Below are positions 52,629 through 61,135 of a stretch of DNA of 64,000 bases, one piece after another. The stretch comes from Ignavibacteria bacterium (GTDB lineage: Bacteria > Bacteroidota > Ignavibacteria > OLB7). The notes under the pieces are model-generated. The model did no database searches. It saw only the letters and a list, made by a program, of their open reading frames with translations, and had not been told where the DNA came from. Location of the stretch: positions 124,001 through 188,000 of the forward strand of contig JACKAE010000004.1 in the NCBI GenBank assembly GCA_020635205.1. The letters are read 5' to 3'. Position numbers and translations under genes: made by a program. Every line of letters begins with the position of its first letter. The stretch's first letter is position 1.

Positions 52629-54668
52629 ATGACGACACTCTATCGGCTATTACCACTTACCCTCTTCTGTCTGCTCTTGTATCCCGCTCAATCGCAAAGT
52701 CAGTACAAACGGGTATTCTTGATTGAAGAGGGAACAAATGCAAGTTGCCCACCCTGCGCAGCACAAAATCCATTCTACGAGAGTTACTTGTCAAAGCCTC
52801 ATAACGAGGAACTACTGATTCCCATAATGTGGCATGCCAACTTCCCGGGTAGAGATGTGATGAATGCTGCCAACCCAACGATGCACAACACACGAATATC
52901 GTACAACGGGATCAGCGGCGTGCCCATGGTTCGAGTAAACGGCCGCTCACCTGCGGCAAGTGGTTCTGGTTATGCAGGAGCCCCTTCCGACACGGTTGGC
53001 ATATACAATTTGATCGCCTCGATGCCACAAACCTCACCGATGGAAATCACTGTGGAACAAGTTCAAACGGCTGACAAGATTTCGGCTGAAGTCACTATCA
53101 AATCAACCGAAAAGTTTGAATCGAAAAAGCTCTACACTGCAATCGTTGAAGGAACTCACTACTACGCTAATGCGGGAACAAATGGCGAGAAGAACTTTGC
53201 CCACGTCGCTCGCCAGATGATGCCATCAGTTGATGGAGATATTATCACAATCCTTCCCGGAACAACAACTGTCTCTATTGAACCTGCCACTATCGACCCA
53301 GAATGGAATGCAGATCAACTCTTTGTCATCGCTTGGATTCAAGATGATGCTACAAAAGAGGTGTTGCAGGCTGGGACGAGCCAAGGAAAGATCCACCTTG
53401 AGAATGACAACGTTCAATACTCAGTAGTCGAGTCTCAAGAAAAGGCGAACCAGTGGGATTTAGCCTTTTCACCAACTGCTTCGGGTCTCTTCAAGCTCAC
53501 GGTCGAGACAGATTTGCCAACTGGTTGGAACGCCACTGTTACTCTCGACGGTGCTACCTTTGACCAAGGAGAAATGGATATACCACTTTCACCAACGGTT
53601 AGTGCCGACCTTGGAGTGAATATTCTCTCCTCTGCTTCTTCCGACAAGAAAGGTGTCGGCACGGTTCGCCTTACAATCACTGGACCACAGGGAACTGAGT
53701 TTACTCGTTCGTTCCGGTTATACTCCAAAGACCTCGAAGTTCTTCTCTTTCGTCGCGATGAAGGTGATCCAAGCATTCCCCCTATATACGAGCGGACTCT
53801 CAGTAATGGTGACTATGTCTACGCTCTGATAGACCCAACAGACGAGTCGATGTTCGCTTGGAAGAACTATGTCGTCCTCATGGAAGTTGGGAAGTGGGCA
53901 TTAACGCGTGATGATATTACACTCCTTCGCTCGAACATCGATGCCGGCAACACGCGTATTTACCTTATTGGTGCAGAGATTGGCTATGGACTTGCTGACC
54001 CATCGAACACAGATTTGACAACTCCACGCGATGAAGAGTTCATGCAGAACTACCTCCACGCAATCTACGTGAAGGATGCAAACAGTTCGGCAACGGTTGT
54101 TGGTGCAACGAACGATCCGATTGGCAACGGACTAAACTTCTCGATAAAGACTGGTATTCAGAATCAAGATACTCCCGATGAAATTGCACCCGGAGCTGGA
54201 GCAATTCCCTCCTTCTACTATGGTACGAGTGAAAACCAAGTGGCCGGCATTCGCTATGCCGACAGCCGAAACCGCTTGGTCTACCTCGGTTTCGGTGCAG
54301 AGGGTATCGGTACTGAAGCTGACCGAATTCAACTTCTAAACAAAGGGATTGAGTGGTTGAACGGATCCGATAGAACTTCTGGTGTAAGAGGCGAGCGTAG
54401 CGATGAAGAATCGTTCCTCCAGAACATTAGCTTCAATTATCGAGATGGAAGGTTGACTGTAGATTTGAACCTGAGCACGCAGTCAACTGTTTCGCTTCAA
54501 CTCTTTGATGTTAATGGCCGAAGTGTCAGTGAAGAGCTGAGCATGGACTATAGCGAAGGCTTGCACCGAGCATTTCTGAACGTAGAAGAGCTTGCCTCTG
54601 GAACGTACTTCGTTGGAGTAACGGCGAATGGTCTGCGTCAGACAAAGGTGATAGTGATTACGCGATAG
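52629..54668 (+). CDS. Omp28-like secreted protein with a CPPC motif and T9SS sorting domain
   Basis: 679 residues from ATG 52629, with GGAGGAG just upstream; the frame extends to 52467 without signal sequence. Signal peptide 1-25 (LLPLTLFCLLLYPAQSQSQ). The first domain is thioredoxin-like as in Omp28-family proteins of Bacteroidota: VFLIEEGTNASCPPCAAQNP carries a CxxC pair and GVPMVRVNGR a cis-Pro-like loop. A central beta-sandwich region follows, and the last 80 residues are a type A T9SS sorting domain (SLQLFDVNGRSVSEE, GLHRAFLNVEELASGTYFVGVTANGLRQTKVIVITR). It is probably surface-exposed or secreted; a redox role is inference. Confidence 0.88.
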   Translation: MTTLYRLLPLTLFCLLLYPAQSQSQYKRVFLIEEGTNASCPPCAAQNPFYESYLSKPHNEELLIPIMWHANFPGRDVMNAANPTMHNTRISYNGISGVPMVRVNGRSPAASGSGYAGAPSDTVGIYNLIASMPQTSPMEITVEQVQTADKISAEVTIKSTEKFESKKLYTAIVEGTHYYANAGTNGEKNFAHVARQMMPSVDGDIITILPGTTTVSIEPATIDPEWNADQLFVIAWIQDDATKEVLQAGTSQGKIHLENDNVQYSVVESQEKANQWDLAFSPTASGLFKLTVETDLPTGWNATVTLDGATFDQGEMDIPLSPTVSADLGVNILSSASSDKKGVGTVRLTITGPQGTEFTRSFRLYSKDLEVLLFRRDEGDPSIPPIYERTLSNGDYVYALIDPTDESMFAWKNYVVLMEVGKWALTRDDITLLRSNIDAGNTRIYLIGAEIGYGLADPSNTDLTTPRDEEFMQNYLHAIYVKDANSSATVVGATNDPIGNGLNFSIKTGIQNQDTPDEIAPGAGAIPSFYYGTSENQVAGIRYADSRNRLVYLGFGAEGIGTEADRIQLLNKGIEWLNGSDRTSGVRGERSDEESFLQNISFNYRDGRLTVDLNLSTQSTVSLQLFDVNGRSVSEELSMDYSEGLHRAFLNVEELASGTYFVGVTANGLRQTKVIVITR

Positions 54669-54707
54669 TTGCCCCGGCAACAACGAATTCCATCGGTTTG
54701 ATTCATT

Positions 54708-54748
54708 GAGAGGTTGGTGCAAATAGATGTGCCAACCTCTCCCCTTTT
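54708..54748 (+). terminator. Terminator after the Omp28-like gene
   Basis: GAGAGGTTGG (54708-54717), 14-base loop, CCAACCTCTC (54732-54741), followed by CCCTTTTG. It is 40 bp after the stop codon. Confidence 0.7.
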
Positions 54749-54833
54749 GTGGAGGCGAATCGACCGATTCTAATACCAAACAATGTTAAGGAAGGCGTAT
54801 ATCACCGTGCAGGCTGGTCTATCCTGAAAAGGG

Positions 54834-54945
54834 TTTGTCATGGTGAGGTCTTCCGAAGCATCTGGCTGGCTCAGTAGTGCAACGACTCGTTTCTCTACAC
54901 TTGCTGCGAGACTCTTCATTCCGCTCCGCTTCATTCTGAGTGACA
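54834..54945 (+). repeat. TGTCA...TGACA dispersed repeat, copy C
   Basis: TTTGTCATGGTGAGGTCTTC then CGAAGCATCTGGCTGG at the left, and CGAGACTCTTCATTCCGCTC with CGCTTCATTCTGAGTGACA at the right; 112 bp, the same design as copies A and B. Between this copy and the next gene (54946-55248) there is no gene I can support, only the nested hairpin at 55098-55131. Confidence 0.75.
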
Positions 54946-55097
54946 TTCCTGAATTGGCAGATGTACGACTTCGGCAAGGTAATTTGGTATAATATGCTGA
55001 CTGTAAGTGAGCTACCTGCAGAATGAACGATAGGAGATATCAACACTACCGGCTCAACCGCACCTGCGTGGCGGAATATCCAAAGAGCGACTCATCT

Positions 55098-55131
55098 CCG
55101 TGGGGTTGCAGCCTTCGGCTTTTCCCCACGG
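55098..55131. other. Nested hairpin in intergenic DNA
   Basis: CCGTGGGG (55098-55105) pairs with CCCCACGG (55124-55131), and inside them AGCC, TTC, GGCT makes a second stem. No T-run on either side. It lies 117 bp after the TfoX_C gene stop and could be an RNA-processing hairpin or part of a repeat. Confidence 0.55.
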
Positions 55132-55248
55132 CCAGTCATCTGTCATCTGTGCTCCCCATGGAAGCTGTTCGACGATAGGTGGCAAAAGAACTCGTGGTTT
55201 CGCTTTTCACTTGCGGCAAGAATGCATCTTCCATATTTGAAAACACCA

Positions 55249-55527
55249 TCAGAGCAGTTCTTTCAATTCTTGCTTGCGCTCGGAGGTCACCTCCATCCAG
55301 TGAATATCTTGCACGGCCCCTTCTAACGCCCAAAGCAGATTTAGTGAAGCCTTAGGATGTCGTTTCTTGACCTCAAGAAAAACTGGTACTGCCCCAATTC
55401 TACGAAGTGCTTCAATCTCAACCACTCCAATCTCCCGCAACCATCCCAACGACACTGGACCTAAATTTTTCATGCGATCGTCGATCTCCGATATATCATT
55501 TTCAATAGCCGTTCTGACCGGCGACAT
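55249..55527 (-). CDS. TfoX C-terminal domain protein
   Basis: 92 residues. After a short N-terminus it has the TfoX_C pattern: MKNLGPVSLGWLREIGVVEIEALRRIGAVPVFLEVKK, then SLNLLWALEGAVQDIHWMEVTSERKQEL. This is a helix-hairpin-helix-like helical domain. TfoX controls competence in gamma-proteobacteria through its N-terminal half, which is missing here, so the role is open. Its start is 84 bp from the pckA stop with a terminator hairpin between. Confidence 0.88.
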   Translation of the reverse strand: MSPVRTAIENDISEIDDRMKNLGPVSLGWLREIGVVEIEALRRIGAVPVFLEVKKRHPKASLNLLWALEGAVQDIHWMEVTSERKQELKELL

Positions 55528-55546
55528 TAGCGGACTTCACAGGGCA

Positions 55547-55581
55547 TTAAAAGAAGAGGCGTTGACAAATGCCAACGCCTC
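55547..55581 (-). terminator. Terminator of pckA
   Basis: On the minus strand GAGGCGTTG, eight-base loop, CAACGCCTC (plus-strand arms 55556-55564 and 55573-55581), followed by TTCTTTTAAT. It lies 31 bp after the pckA stop codon. Confidence 0.8.
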
Positions 55582-55611
55582 GCTGTAAACTACCACTGCA
55601 ACATTCGATTC

Positions 55612-57225
55612 TTAGGCACTCGCGGCCTCTTTCACCTTCGGTCCAGCGTCGCGAATCTCTTGCGCTGCCCCCTCTTCGTATGTCTTGAAGTTCTCATTGA
55701 ACTTTGCGGCAAGGATATTTGCCTTCTCATCATACTCTTCGGGGTTGCTCCACGTATTGCGCGGATTCAACACCTCGTCTGGAACTCCTTCAACGTGGGT
55801 TGGAATGTTCAGGCCAAAGATCGGATCCTCCTGGAACTCAGCGTTATCAAGTGCTCCACTTAGTGCAGCTTTCACCATTGCGCGGGTATATGCAATTTTC
55901 ATCCGACTTCCTGTGCCGTATGCACCACCTGTCCAACCAGTATTAATCAGCCAGCAGCTTGCGTTGTGCTCACGAATCTTCGCCCCCAACAACTCGGCAT
56001 AGACCGATGGATGGTGAACCATAAATGGAGCACCGAAGCAGGCACTGAACGTTGGCTGCGGTTCGGTTACCCCCTTCTCAGTTCCGGCAACTTTCGCAGT
56101 GTAGCCACTGATAAACTGGTACATCGCCTGTGCCGGTGTCAACTTTGCAATCGGGGGGAGCACACCAAATGCGTCGGCAGTGAGCATGATAATAGTGCGT
56201 GGATGGCCACCGGTTGAATCTGGGACGGTGTTCGGGATAAAGTCAAGTGGGTAGGCAGCACGGGTGTTTTCCGTGAACTTTGCTGAGTCAAGGTCAAGTT
56301 CGCGAGTCTCTTTGTCAAAGTCCACATTCTCCAGAATAGTGCTGAACATTCTGGTTGTCTCATAGATCTGTGGTTCCGCTTCTTCAGAAAGGCGAATCAC
56401 CTTCGCGTAGCATCCACCTTCAAAGTTGAAGACTCCGTCGTTGCTCCAGCCATGTTCGTCATCACCAATCAGCGACCGCTCTGGATCGGCCGAAAGGGTT
56501 GTCTTCCCAGTCCCCGAAAGTCCGAAGAAGAGGGCCGTATCTCCAGCCTCGCCAATGTTTGCTGAACAGTGCATTGGCATAACTCCCTGCAACGGAAGCA
56601 GGTAGTTCATTGTAGTGAAAAGAGACTTTTTGATTTCACCTGCATAGGAAGTGCCGCCGATCAGAATGATCTTTTGCCCGAAGTCAACTAAAACAAACGT
56701 GCCAGAACGTGTTCCATCCTCCTCAGGAATAGCCGACATATCTGGAACGTGAACTACTGTGTAGTCCACTTGGAACGAGGAAGGATCGGGGGCTTCGTTC
56801 AATGGAATAAACATCGTCTGGGCAAAGAGGTTGTGCCAAGCATGTTCGTTGATTACTCGAACGCCAACACGATACCGTGCATCTGCACCTACAAAGCAAT
56901 CAGCCACAAATAGATCTTTCCCTGAGAGATATTCTTTTGCCTTGGCCAATAACTGGTTAAAGCGCTCTTGTTCGAATGGACGGTTAACCGTTCCCCACCA
57001 GACTTGATCCTTGCTTTGAGACTCCTCTACAATGAATTTGTCGTTAGGTGAGCGTCCGGTATGTTGCCCAGTAAATGCAAGCAATGCCCCACCTTTTACA
57101 AGATACCCTTCTCCTAACTTGATAGCTTCTTCGGTCAACCGAGTGCGCGTACCGTTATAGACGACGTCACCCGGATTGGCAATTCCGAACTCCTCAAGCT
57201 GGCCTTTGATATCGTTTCCGTTCAT
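55612..57225 (-). CDS. pckA: ATP-dependent phosphoenolpyruvate carboxykinase
   Basis: 537 residues, normal for the ATP form. It converts oxaloacetate and ATP to phosphoenolpyruvate in gluconeogenesis, or runs in reverse in some anaerobes. Motifs: TGRSPNDKFIV near 55, MHCSANIGEAGDTALFFGLSGTGKTTLS (P-loop about 240-250), IGDDEHGWSNDGVFNFEGGCYAK, and LDFIPNTVPDSTGGHP. GTP-type motifs are absent. ATG is preceded by GGAG about seven bases upstream. Confidence 0.97.
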   Translation of the reverse strand: MNGNDIKGQLEEFGIANPGDVVYNGTRTRLTEEAIKLGEGYLVKGGALLAFTGQHTGRSPNDKFIVEESQSKDQVWWGTVNRPFEQERFNQLLAKAKEYLSGKDLFVADCFVGADARYRVGVRVINEHAWHNLFAQTMFIPLNEAPDPSSFQVDYTVVHVPDMSAIPEEDGTRSGTFVLVDFGQKIILIGGTSYAGEIKKSLFTTMNYLLPLQGVMPMHCSANIGEAGDTALFFGLSGTGKTTLSADPERSLIGDDEHGWSNDGVFNFEGGCYAKVIRLSEEAEPQIYETTRMFSTILENVDFDKETRELDLDSAKFTENTRAAYPLDFIPNTVPDSTGGHPRTIIMLTADAFGVLPPIAKLTPAQAMYQFISGYTAKVAGTEKGVTEPQPTFSACFGAPFMVHHPSVYAELLGAKIREHNASCWLINTGWTGGAYGTGSRMKIAYTRAMVKAALSGALDNAEFQEDPIFGLNIPTHVEGVPDEVLNPRNTWSNPEEYDEKANILAAKFNENFKTYEEGAAQEIRDAGPKVKEAASA

Positions 57226-57358
57226 GATAGTACTCCGTTATGTCTATAGTTACTTCAAGAATAAGTATCTCAAGAAGACAAAATCTACATCCCATCGACA
57301 GAACACGCAATGTCCTCGGAGTGAGTTCTTGTGAGATAACAAACCAACACAGGAGGAA

Positions 57359-57387
57359 GAGAGAGCCACACGTTCGTGGCTACTCTC
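57359..57387 (-). terminator. Hairpin terminator candidate after gyrB
   Basis: On the minus strand GAGAGTAGCCAC, six-base loop, GTGGCTCTCTC with one bulged base, followed by TTCCTCC. It is 20 bp after the gyrB stop. Confidence 0.6.
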
Positions 57388-57407
57388 CCCTCACGTTGAA
57401 TCTACGC

Positions 57408-59417
57408 TTACACATCGAGATTCTTCACATACTTCGCATTACGCTCGATAAATTGGCGACGTGGTTCAACAGCATCCCCCATCAAGGTTTCGAAGATTGT
57501 CGACGCAGTTTGTGCGTTGTCGATAGTCACTTTCTGCAGAATTCGCGTTTCGGGGTTCATTGTCGTCTCCCATAGTTGGTCTGGATTCATCTCACCGAGA
57601 CCTTTAAAGCGACTGATGACAATTCCTCCCTTAAGCCGCCCTGTCTCCTCAACTGCTCCTCCCTCATCAACTTCCTGCTCGTCCTCTTCATCTTTCTTCC
57701 CATCCTTTCTCAGTCTGGAAAGTATATCCTCTCTCTCCTTCTCATCGAAAGCATAGAAATCACGTTTTCCTTTTTTGACCTTGTAGAGTGGAGGCATCGC
57801 AAGATAGACTCGCCCCTCTTCGATCAGATCGCGCATGTAGTTGAAGAAAAGTGTCAGAATCAGCGTCCGAATGTGAGCACCGTCAACGTCGGCATCAGCC
57901 ATCAAGATAATTTTACCATAGCGGAGCTTCTCCAGATCAAGCGTCTCACCAAAACCGACACCAAGTGCAGTGAAGATTGCCCGAACTTCGTTGTTCTCGA
58001 GAACTTTGTTGATTCGCGCCTTCTGCACATTTAAGATTTTACCTCGCAGTGGAAGAATTGCCTGTGTGCGACGGTCACGAGCCGATTTTGCCGAGCCACC
58101 AGCGCTATCTCCCTCCACAAGGAATATCTCACACAGTTCTGGATCTTGAATCGAACAGTCGGCCAGCTTACCCGGCAGGGCTGAACTCTCCAGCGCATTT
58201 TTCCGCCGAATCAAGTCACGCGATTTACGCGCAGCCTCACGAGCTTCGGCTGCGGCAACTACCTTCTCAATGATCTGCTTACCTACTTTCGGATTCTGCT
58301 CTAAGTAGAGTCCAAGTTGATCGCCGAAGATCGAGCGAACAATCCCTTCAACTTCCGAGTTGCCGAGCTTTGTCTTGGTCTGCCCTTCAAACTGTGGTTC
58401 AGGAACTTTCACGGAGATTACACCGGTTAACCCTTCTTTGTAATCATCACCACTCAACGTGATCTTGTCACTCTTAATCAGTTTGTTGTTCTGGGCATAT
58501 GTGTTCAACGTTCTGGTGAGGGCGGAACGGAAACCGGAGAGGTGTGTCCCCCCCTCCCGCGTGTTGATGTCGTTGACGTACGTGAAGAGATTCTCTGAGT
58601 AGCCAGAGTTATACTGAAAGCAGACCTCGACCGAAACATCATCTCGATCACCACTCACCATCACTGGCTTTATCAGTGGTGTCCGCTGGGCGTCGATATG
58701 CTTCACAAAGCCGACAAGACCATCTTTGTGGTGGAAATGTTCTACCAATCCATCTTCCTCCCGCTCATCACGCATCGTGATCGTGATCTGCGGATTCAAG
58801 AAGGCAAGTTCACGCATACGCTCGGCAAGAATATCCCACTTGAACTCGCTTACTTTGAAGATTTCGCTATCTGGCATGAACCACTGCGTTGTCCCAGTCT
58901 CGTTCTTCTTTACTGTTCCAACCTCCTTCACATCACCCTGCGGAACACCTCGACGGTACTCCTGTTGCCAGACTTTCCCTTCACGCCGAATCTCGGTAAC
59001 CATCCACTCAGAAAGTGCATTCACAACTGACACACCTACACCGTGAAGTCCACCAGAAACCTTGTAAGCACTCTTCTCGAACTTTCCGCCGGCATGGAGA
59101 ACGGTCATAACTACTTCGAGCGTAGAAATGCCCTTGTCTTTGTGCATACCAACAGGAATGCCTGAACCGTTATCGACAATTCGGACAGAGTTATCGTTGA
59201 GAATCGTGATGTCGATTGTGTCGCAACGGCCTGCCAGTGCTTCGTCGATTGAATTGTCTACGATTTCGTAGACCAGATGGTGAAGTCCGCGCGAACCGAT
59301 GTCACCGATATACATCGCCGGACGTTTCCGCACTGCCTCCAGACCTTCAAGGACTTTAATGCTCTCTTCAGTATACTGATCGTTATTGATCTGGTTTGTC
59401 ATAGTAGTATCTGCCAC
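57408..59417 (-). CDS. gyrB: DNA gyrase subunit B
   Basis: 669 residues. The GTG at 59417 has AAAGGTGG directly upstream; an ATG at 59402 is the alternative. ATPase domain: YIGDIGSRGLHHLVYEIVDNSIDEA, VDNGSGIPVGMH, and GLHGVGVSVVNALSE with QEYRRG; transducer domain with EGLTGVISVKVPEPQFEGQTKTKLGN; TOPRIM EGDSAGGSAKSARDRRTQAILPLRGKILNVQKA and MADADVDGAHIRTLILTLFFN; ending in RFKGLGEMNPDQLWETTMNPETR. It supercoils DNA with GyrA, which is not in the window. The order dnaN, recF, DUF721, gyrB on one strand is classic. Confidence 0.97.
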   Translation of the reverse strand: MADTTMTNQINNDQYTEESIKVLEGLEAVRKRPAMYIGDIGSRGLHHLVYEIVDNSIDEALAGRCDTIDITILNDNSVRIVDNGSGIPVGMHKDKGISTLEVVMTVLHAGGKFEKSAYKVSGGLHGVGVSVVNALSEWMVTEIRREGKVWQQEYRRGVPQGDVKEVGTVKKNETGTTQWFMPDSEIFKVSEFKWDILAERMRELAFLNPQITITMRDEREEDGLVEHFHHKDGLVGFVKHIDAQRTPLIKPVMVSGDRDDVSVEVCFQYNSGYSENLFTYVNDINTREGGTHLSGFRSALTRTLNTYAQNNKLIKSDKITLSGDDYKEGLTGVISVKVPEPQFEGQTKTKLGNSEVEGIVRSIFGDQLGLYLEQNPKVGKQIIEKVVAAAEAREAARKSRDLIRRKNALESSALPGKLADCSIQDPELCEIFLVEGDSAGGSAKSARDRRTQAILPLRGKILNVQKARINKVLENNEVRAIFTALGVGFGETLDLEKLRYGKIILMADADVDGAHIRTLILTLFFNYMRDLIEEGRVYLAMPPLYKVKKGKRDFYAFDEKEREDILSRLRKDGKKDEEDEQEVDEGGAVEETGRLKGGIVISRFKGLGEMNPDQLWETTMNPETRILQKVTIDNAQTASTIFETLMGDAVEPRRQFIERNAKYVKNLDV

Positions 59418-59503
59418 GTTCCACCTTTCAGTAGTTGAATCGTTCAGTAGTTATATAGTTCAAAATGTTTTTACGATCCTCTTCTTCATCGAGTTGGGAG
59501 AAG

Positions 59504-59782
59504 TCAGATCACGAATACCTCGGTCACAACTTCTGCACCGAAGCGTTTGTTTACCCTGTCCCGAATATCTTCGCGACGATTGATAATCTCTTGTTTCCAT
59601 GTAGCACTCTCAGCGCGGATAACCATGCGGCCACGATCGACGCGCTCAACTTTCGTGTGGCGAGCAATCGCCTCCCCCACAATATCAATCCAATAATCGG
59701 GAACACTGTTCTCGCGAAATTTCTCTTGAAGGTTGTTCTCTTTCAACCACTGATTGATAATTGAGCCAAGTGACTGTGCCAT
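59504..59782 (-). CDS. DUF721/DciA-like protein
   Basis: 92 residues. The DUF721 pattern is clear: LGSIINQWLKENNLQEKF, VPDYWIDIVGEAIARHTKVERVDRGRMVIRAESATWKQEIINRREDIRDRVNKRFGAEVV. In several bacteria DciA of this family loads or regulates the replicative helicase DnaB. It lies 13 bp after recF and 86 bp before gyrB, a common arrangement near dnaN and recF. Confidence 0.92.
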   Translation of the reverse strand: MAQSLGSIINQWLKENNLQEKFRENSVPDYWIDIVGEAIARHTKVERVDRGRMVIRAESATWKQEIINRREDIRDRVNKRFGAEVVTEVFVI

Positions 59783-59795
59783 ATATTATTCCTCT

Positions 59796-61037
59796 CTAAG
59801 ATCCGCTCCCATTTGATGCCACAAGGTCGATTCCAGAAAGATCGAAGGAATCACCCCCGCTCGATTTCTCAACTGTCGGAGGTTGAAATCCCGAGCCATA
59901 GTTGCGGACTGCAATTCCACCATTTTCAATCTCAAAGTGGGCATCATCAGGAGCAATCGAACGCCCCCGAAGGAAGGGAAGCATGTCGAAGGAGACCACG
60001 GTAATAAAGACTTGGGCAAGGTTTCTGGTGATGTCATATACTCGTTCTGCCCTTCGCGCATCGAGATCGCCAAAGATATCGTCGAGAAGAATCACAGGTG
60101 TCTCCGCAGACTGACGAGCTAAGTAGTGGAACTCCGCTACCTTCAAACCAATAAGGAGAGTCTTGTGCTGCCCTTGGCTTGCGCTAACCCGCACATCTCC
60201 CCCATTAATTATCATGCTGAAGTCATCGCGGTGGGGACCAAAAAGAGTTGTGCCCCGCCGAACTTCCTGCCCTTTTACCTCTTTACTCCGAAGCCACAAC
60301 ATATCTCGATACTCATTCATGCTCTCAGCAGGTTGGGTCAGAGAATCGGGTTGATATTGCACTCCAATCTCGTCAGCACCAAGCGCAACCTCCTCGGCAG
60401 TCTCCCTGAGAATCGGTTCGAACTCCTTCAAGAACTTTGTTCGCTCGTGCATTAACCGTGCCCCGCGATCAATCAACCCTTCGTCCCACGGCTCCAACAA
60501 CATCGGGTCGATCCCTCTTCCTCGCCTTCTCGCATCCGATAGTATCGTATTCCTCTGCTTCAGCAACCGACGGTATTGCAAGAGGTCTTCCAAATACTTT
60601 CGCTTAGCCTGCGAGAGAACCAAGTCGAGAAAACGTCGACGGTGAATAGGTGGTCCACCGGTGATCGCCTTCAGATCAGGAAAGAGAACAACCGTTGGGG
60701 CGGCTCCAATTACCTGTGCTGCGTTTGCAGCCATCGCGCCATCCAGAATAATCTTCTTCCCTTCATCGGCTGACCATCGAACGTCAATTCGCCGTGGTGC
60801 TCCGTAATCACTTACTCCCTCCATCCTCGCAACCATTAACTTCTCTCCCCTGCGCAACATGGCTACATCTTGGCTTGCCACAAACGACCGAGTAAGCGTA
60901 CAGAGCGAAAGTGCTTCGAGGATAGAAGTCTTTCCACGACCATTCAGTCCGGTAAAGACGTTAACTCTCGATGCAGCAAACAACTCGGTTTCCGAGTGGT
61001 TGCGAATATTCTGGAAGAAGAGACGACGAATGCGCAT
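59796..61037 (-). CDS. recF: DNA replication and repair protein RecF
   Basis: 413 residues, slightly longer than many because of a glycine- and serine-rich C-terminal tail of 40 residues. ABC/SMC-like ATPase: Walker A GLNGRGKTS (30-38), the signature VSASQGQHKTLLIGLK, Walker B VILLDDIFGDLDARRAERV. RecF helps load RecA at gapped DNA. It ends 13 bp before the DUF721 gene. Confidence 0.95.
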   Translation of the reverse strand: MRIRRLFFQNIRNHSETELFAASRVNVFTGLNGRGKTSILEALSLCTLTRSFVASQDVAMLRRGEKLMVARMEGVSDYGAPRRIDVRWSADEGKKIILDGAMAANAAQVIGAAPTVVLFPDLKAITGGPPIHRRRFLDLVLSQAKRKYLEDLLQYRRLLKQRNTILSDARRRGRGIDPMLLEPWDEGLIDRGARLMHERTKFLKEFEPILRETAEEVALGADEIGVQYQPDSLTQPAESMNEYRDMLWLRSKEVKGQEVRRGTTLFGPHRDDFSMIINGGDVRVSASQGQHKTLLIGLKVAEFHYLARQSAETPVILLDDIFGDLDARRAERVYDITRNLAQVFITVVSFDMLPFLRGRSIAPDDAHFEIENGGIAVRNYGSGFQPPTVEKSSGGDSFDLSGIDLVASNGSGS

Positions 61038-61135
61038 TGCTTAACACAACGGAAGCGGAGCTGAAAGGCTGACAGACCTGAATCGTGGCTGCCGGATCTT
61101 TCAACGCCGCTCCGGTCACTTTTACTCTATTGTTG

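Noticed and set aside
55136..55333. 65-residue open frame overlapping the start of the TfoX_C gene region
   Set aside because: It overlaps the conserved 55249-55527 gene out of frame and has no ribosome-binding site.
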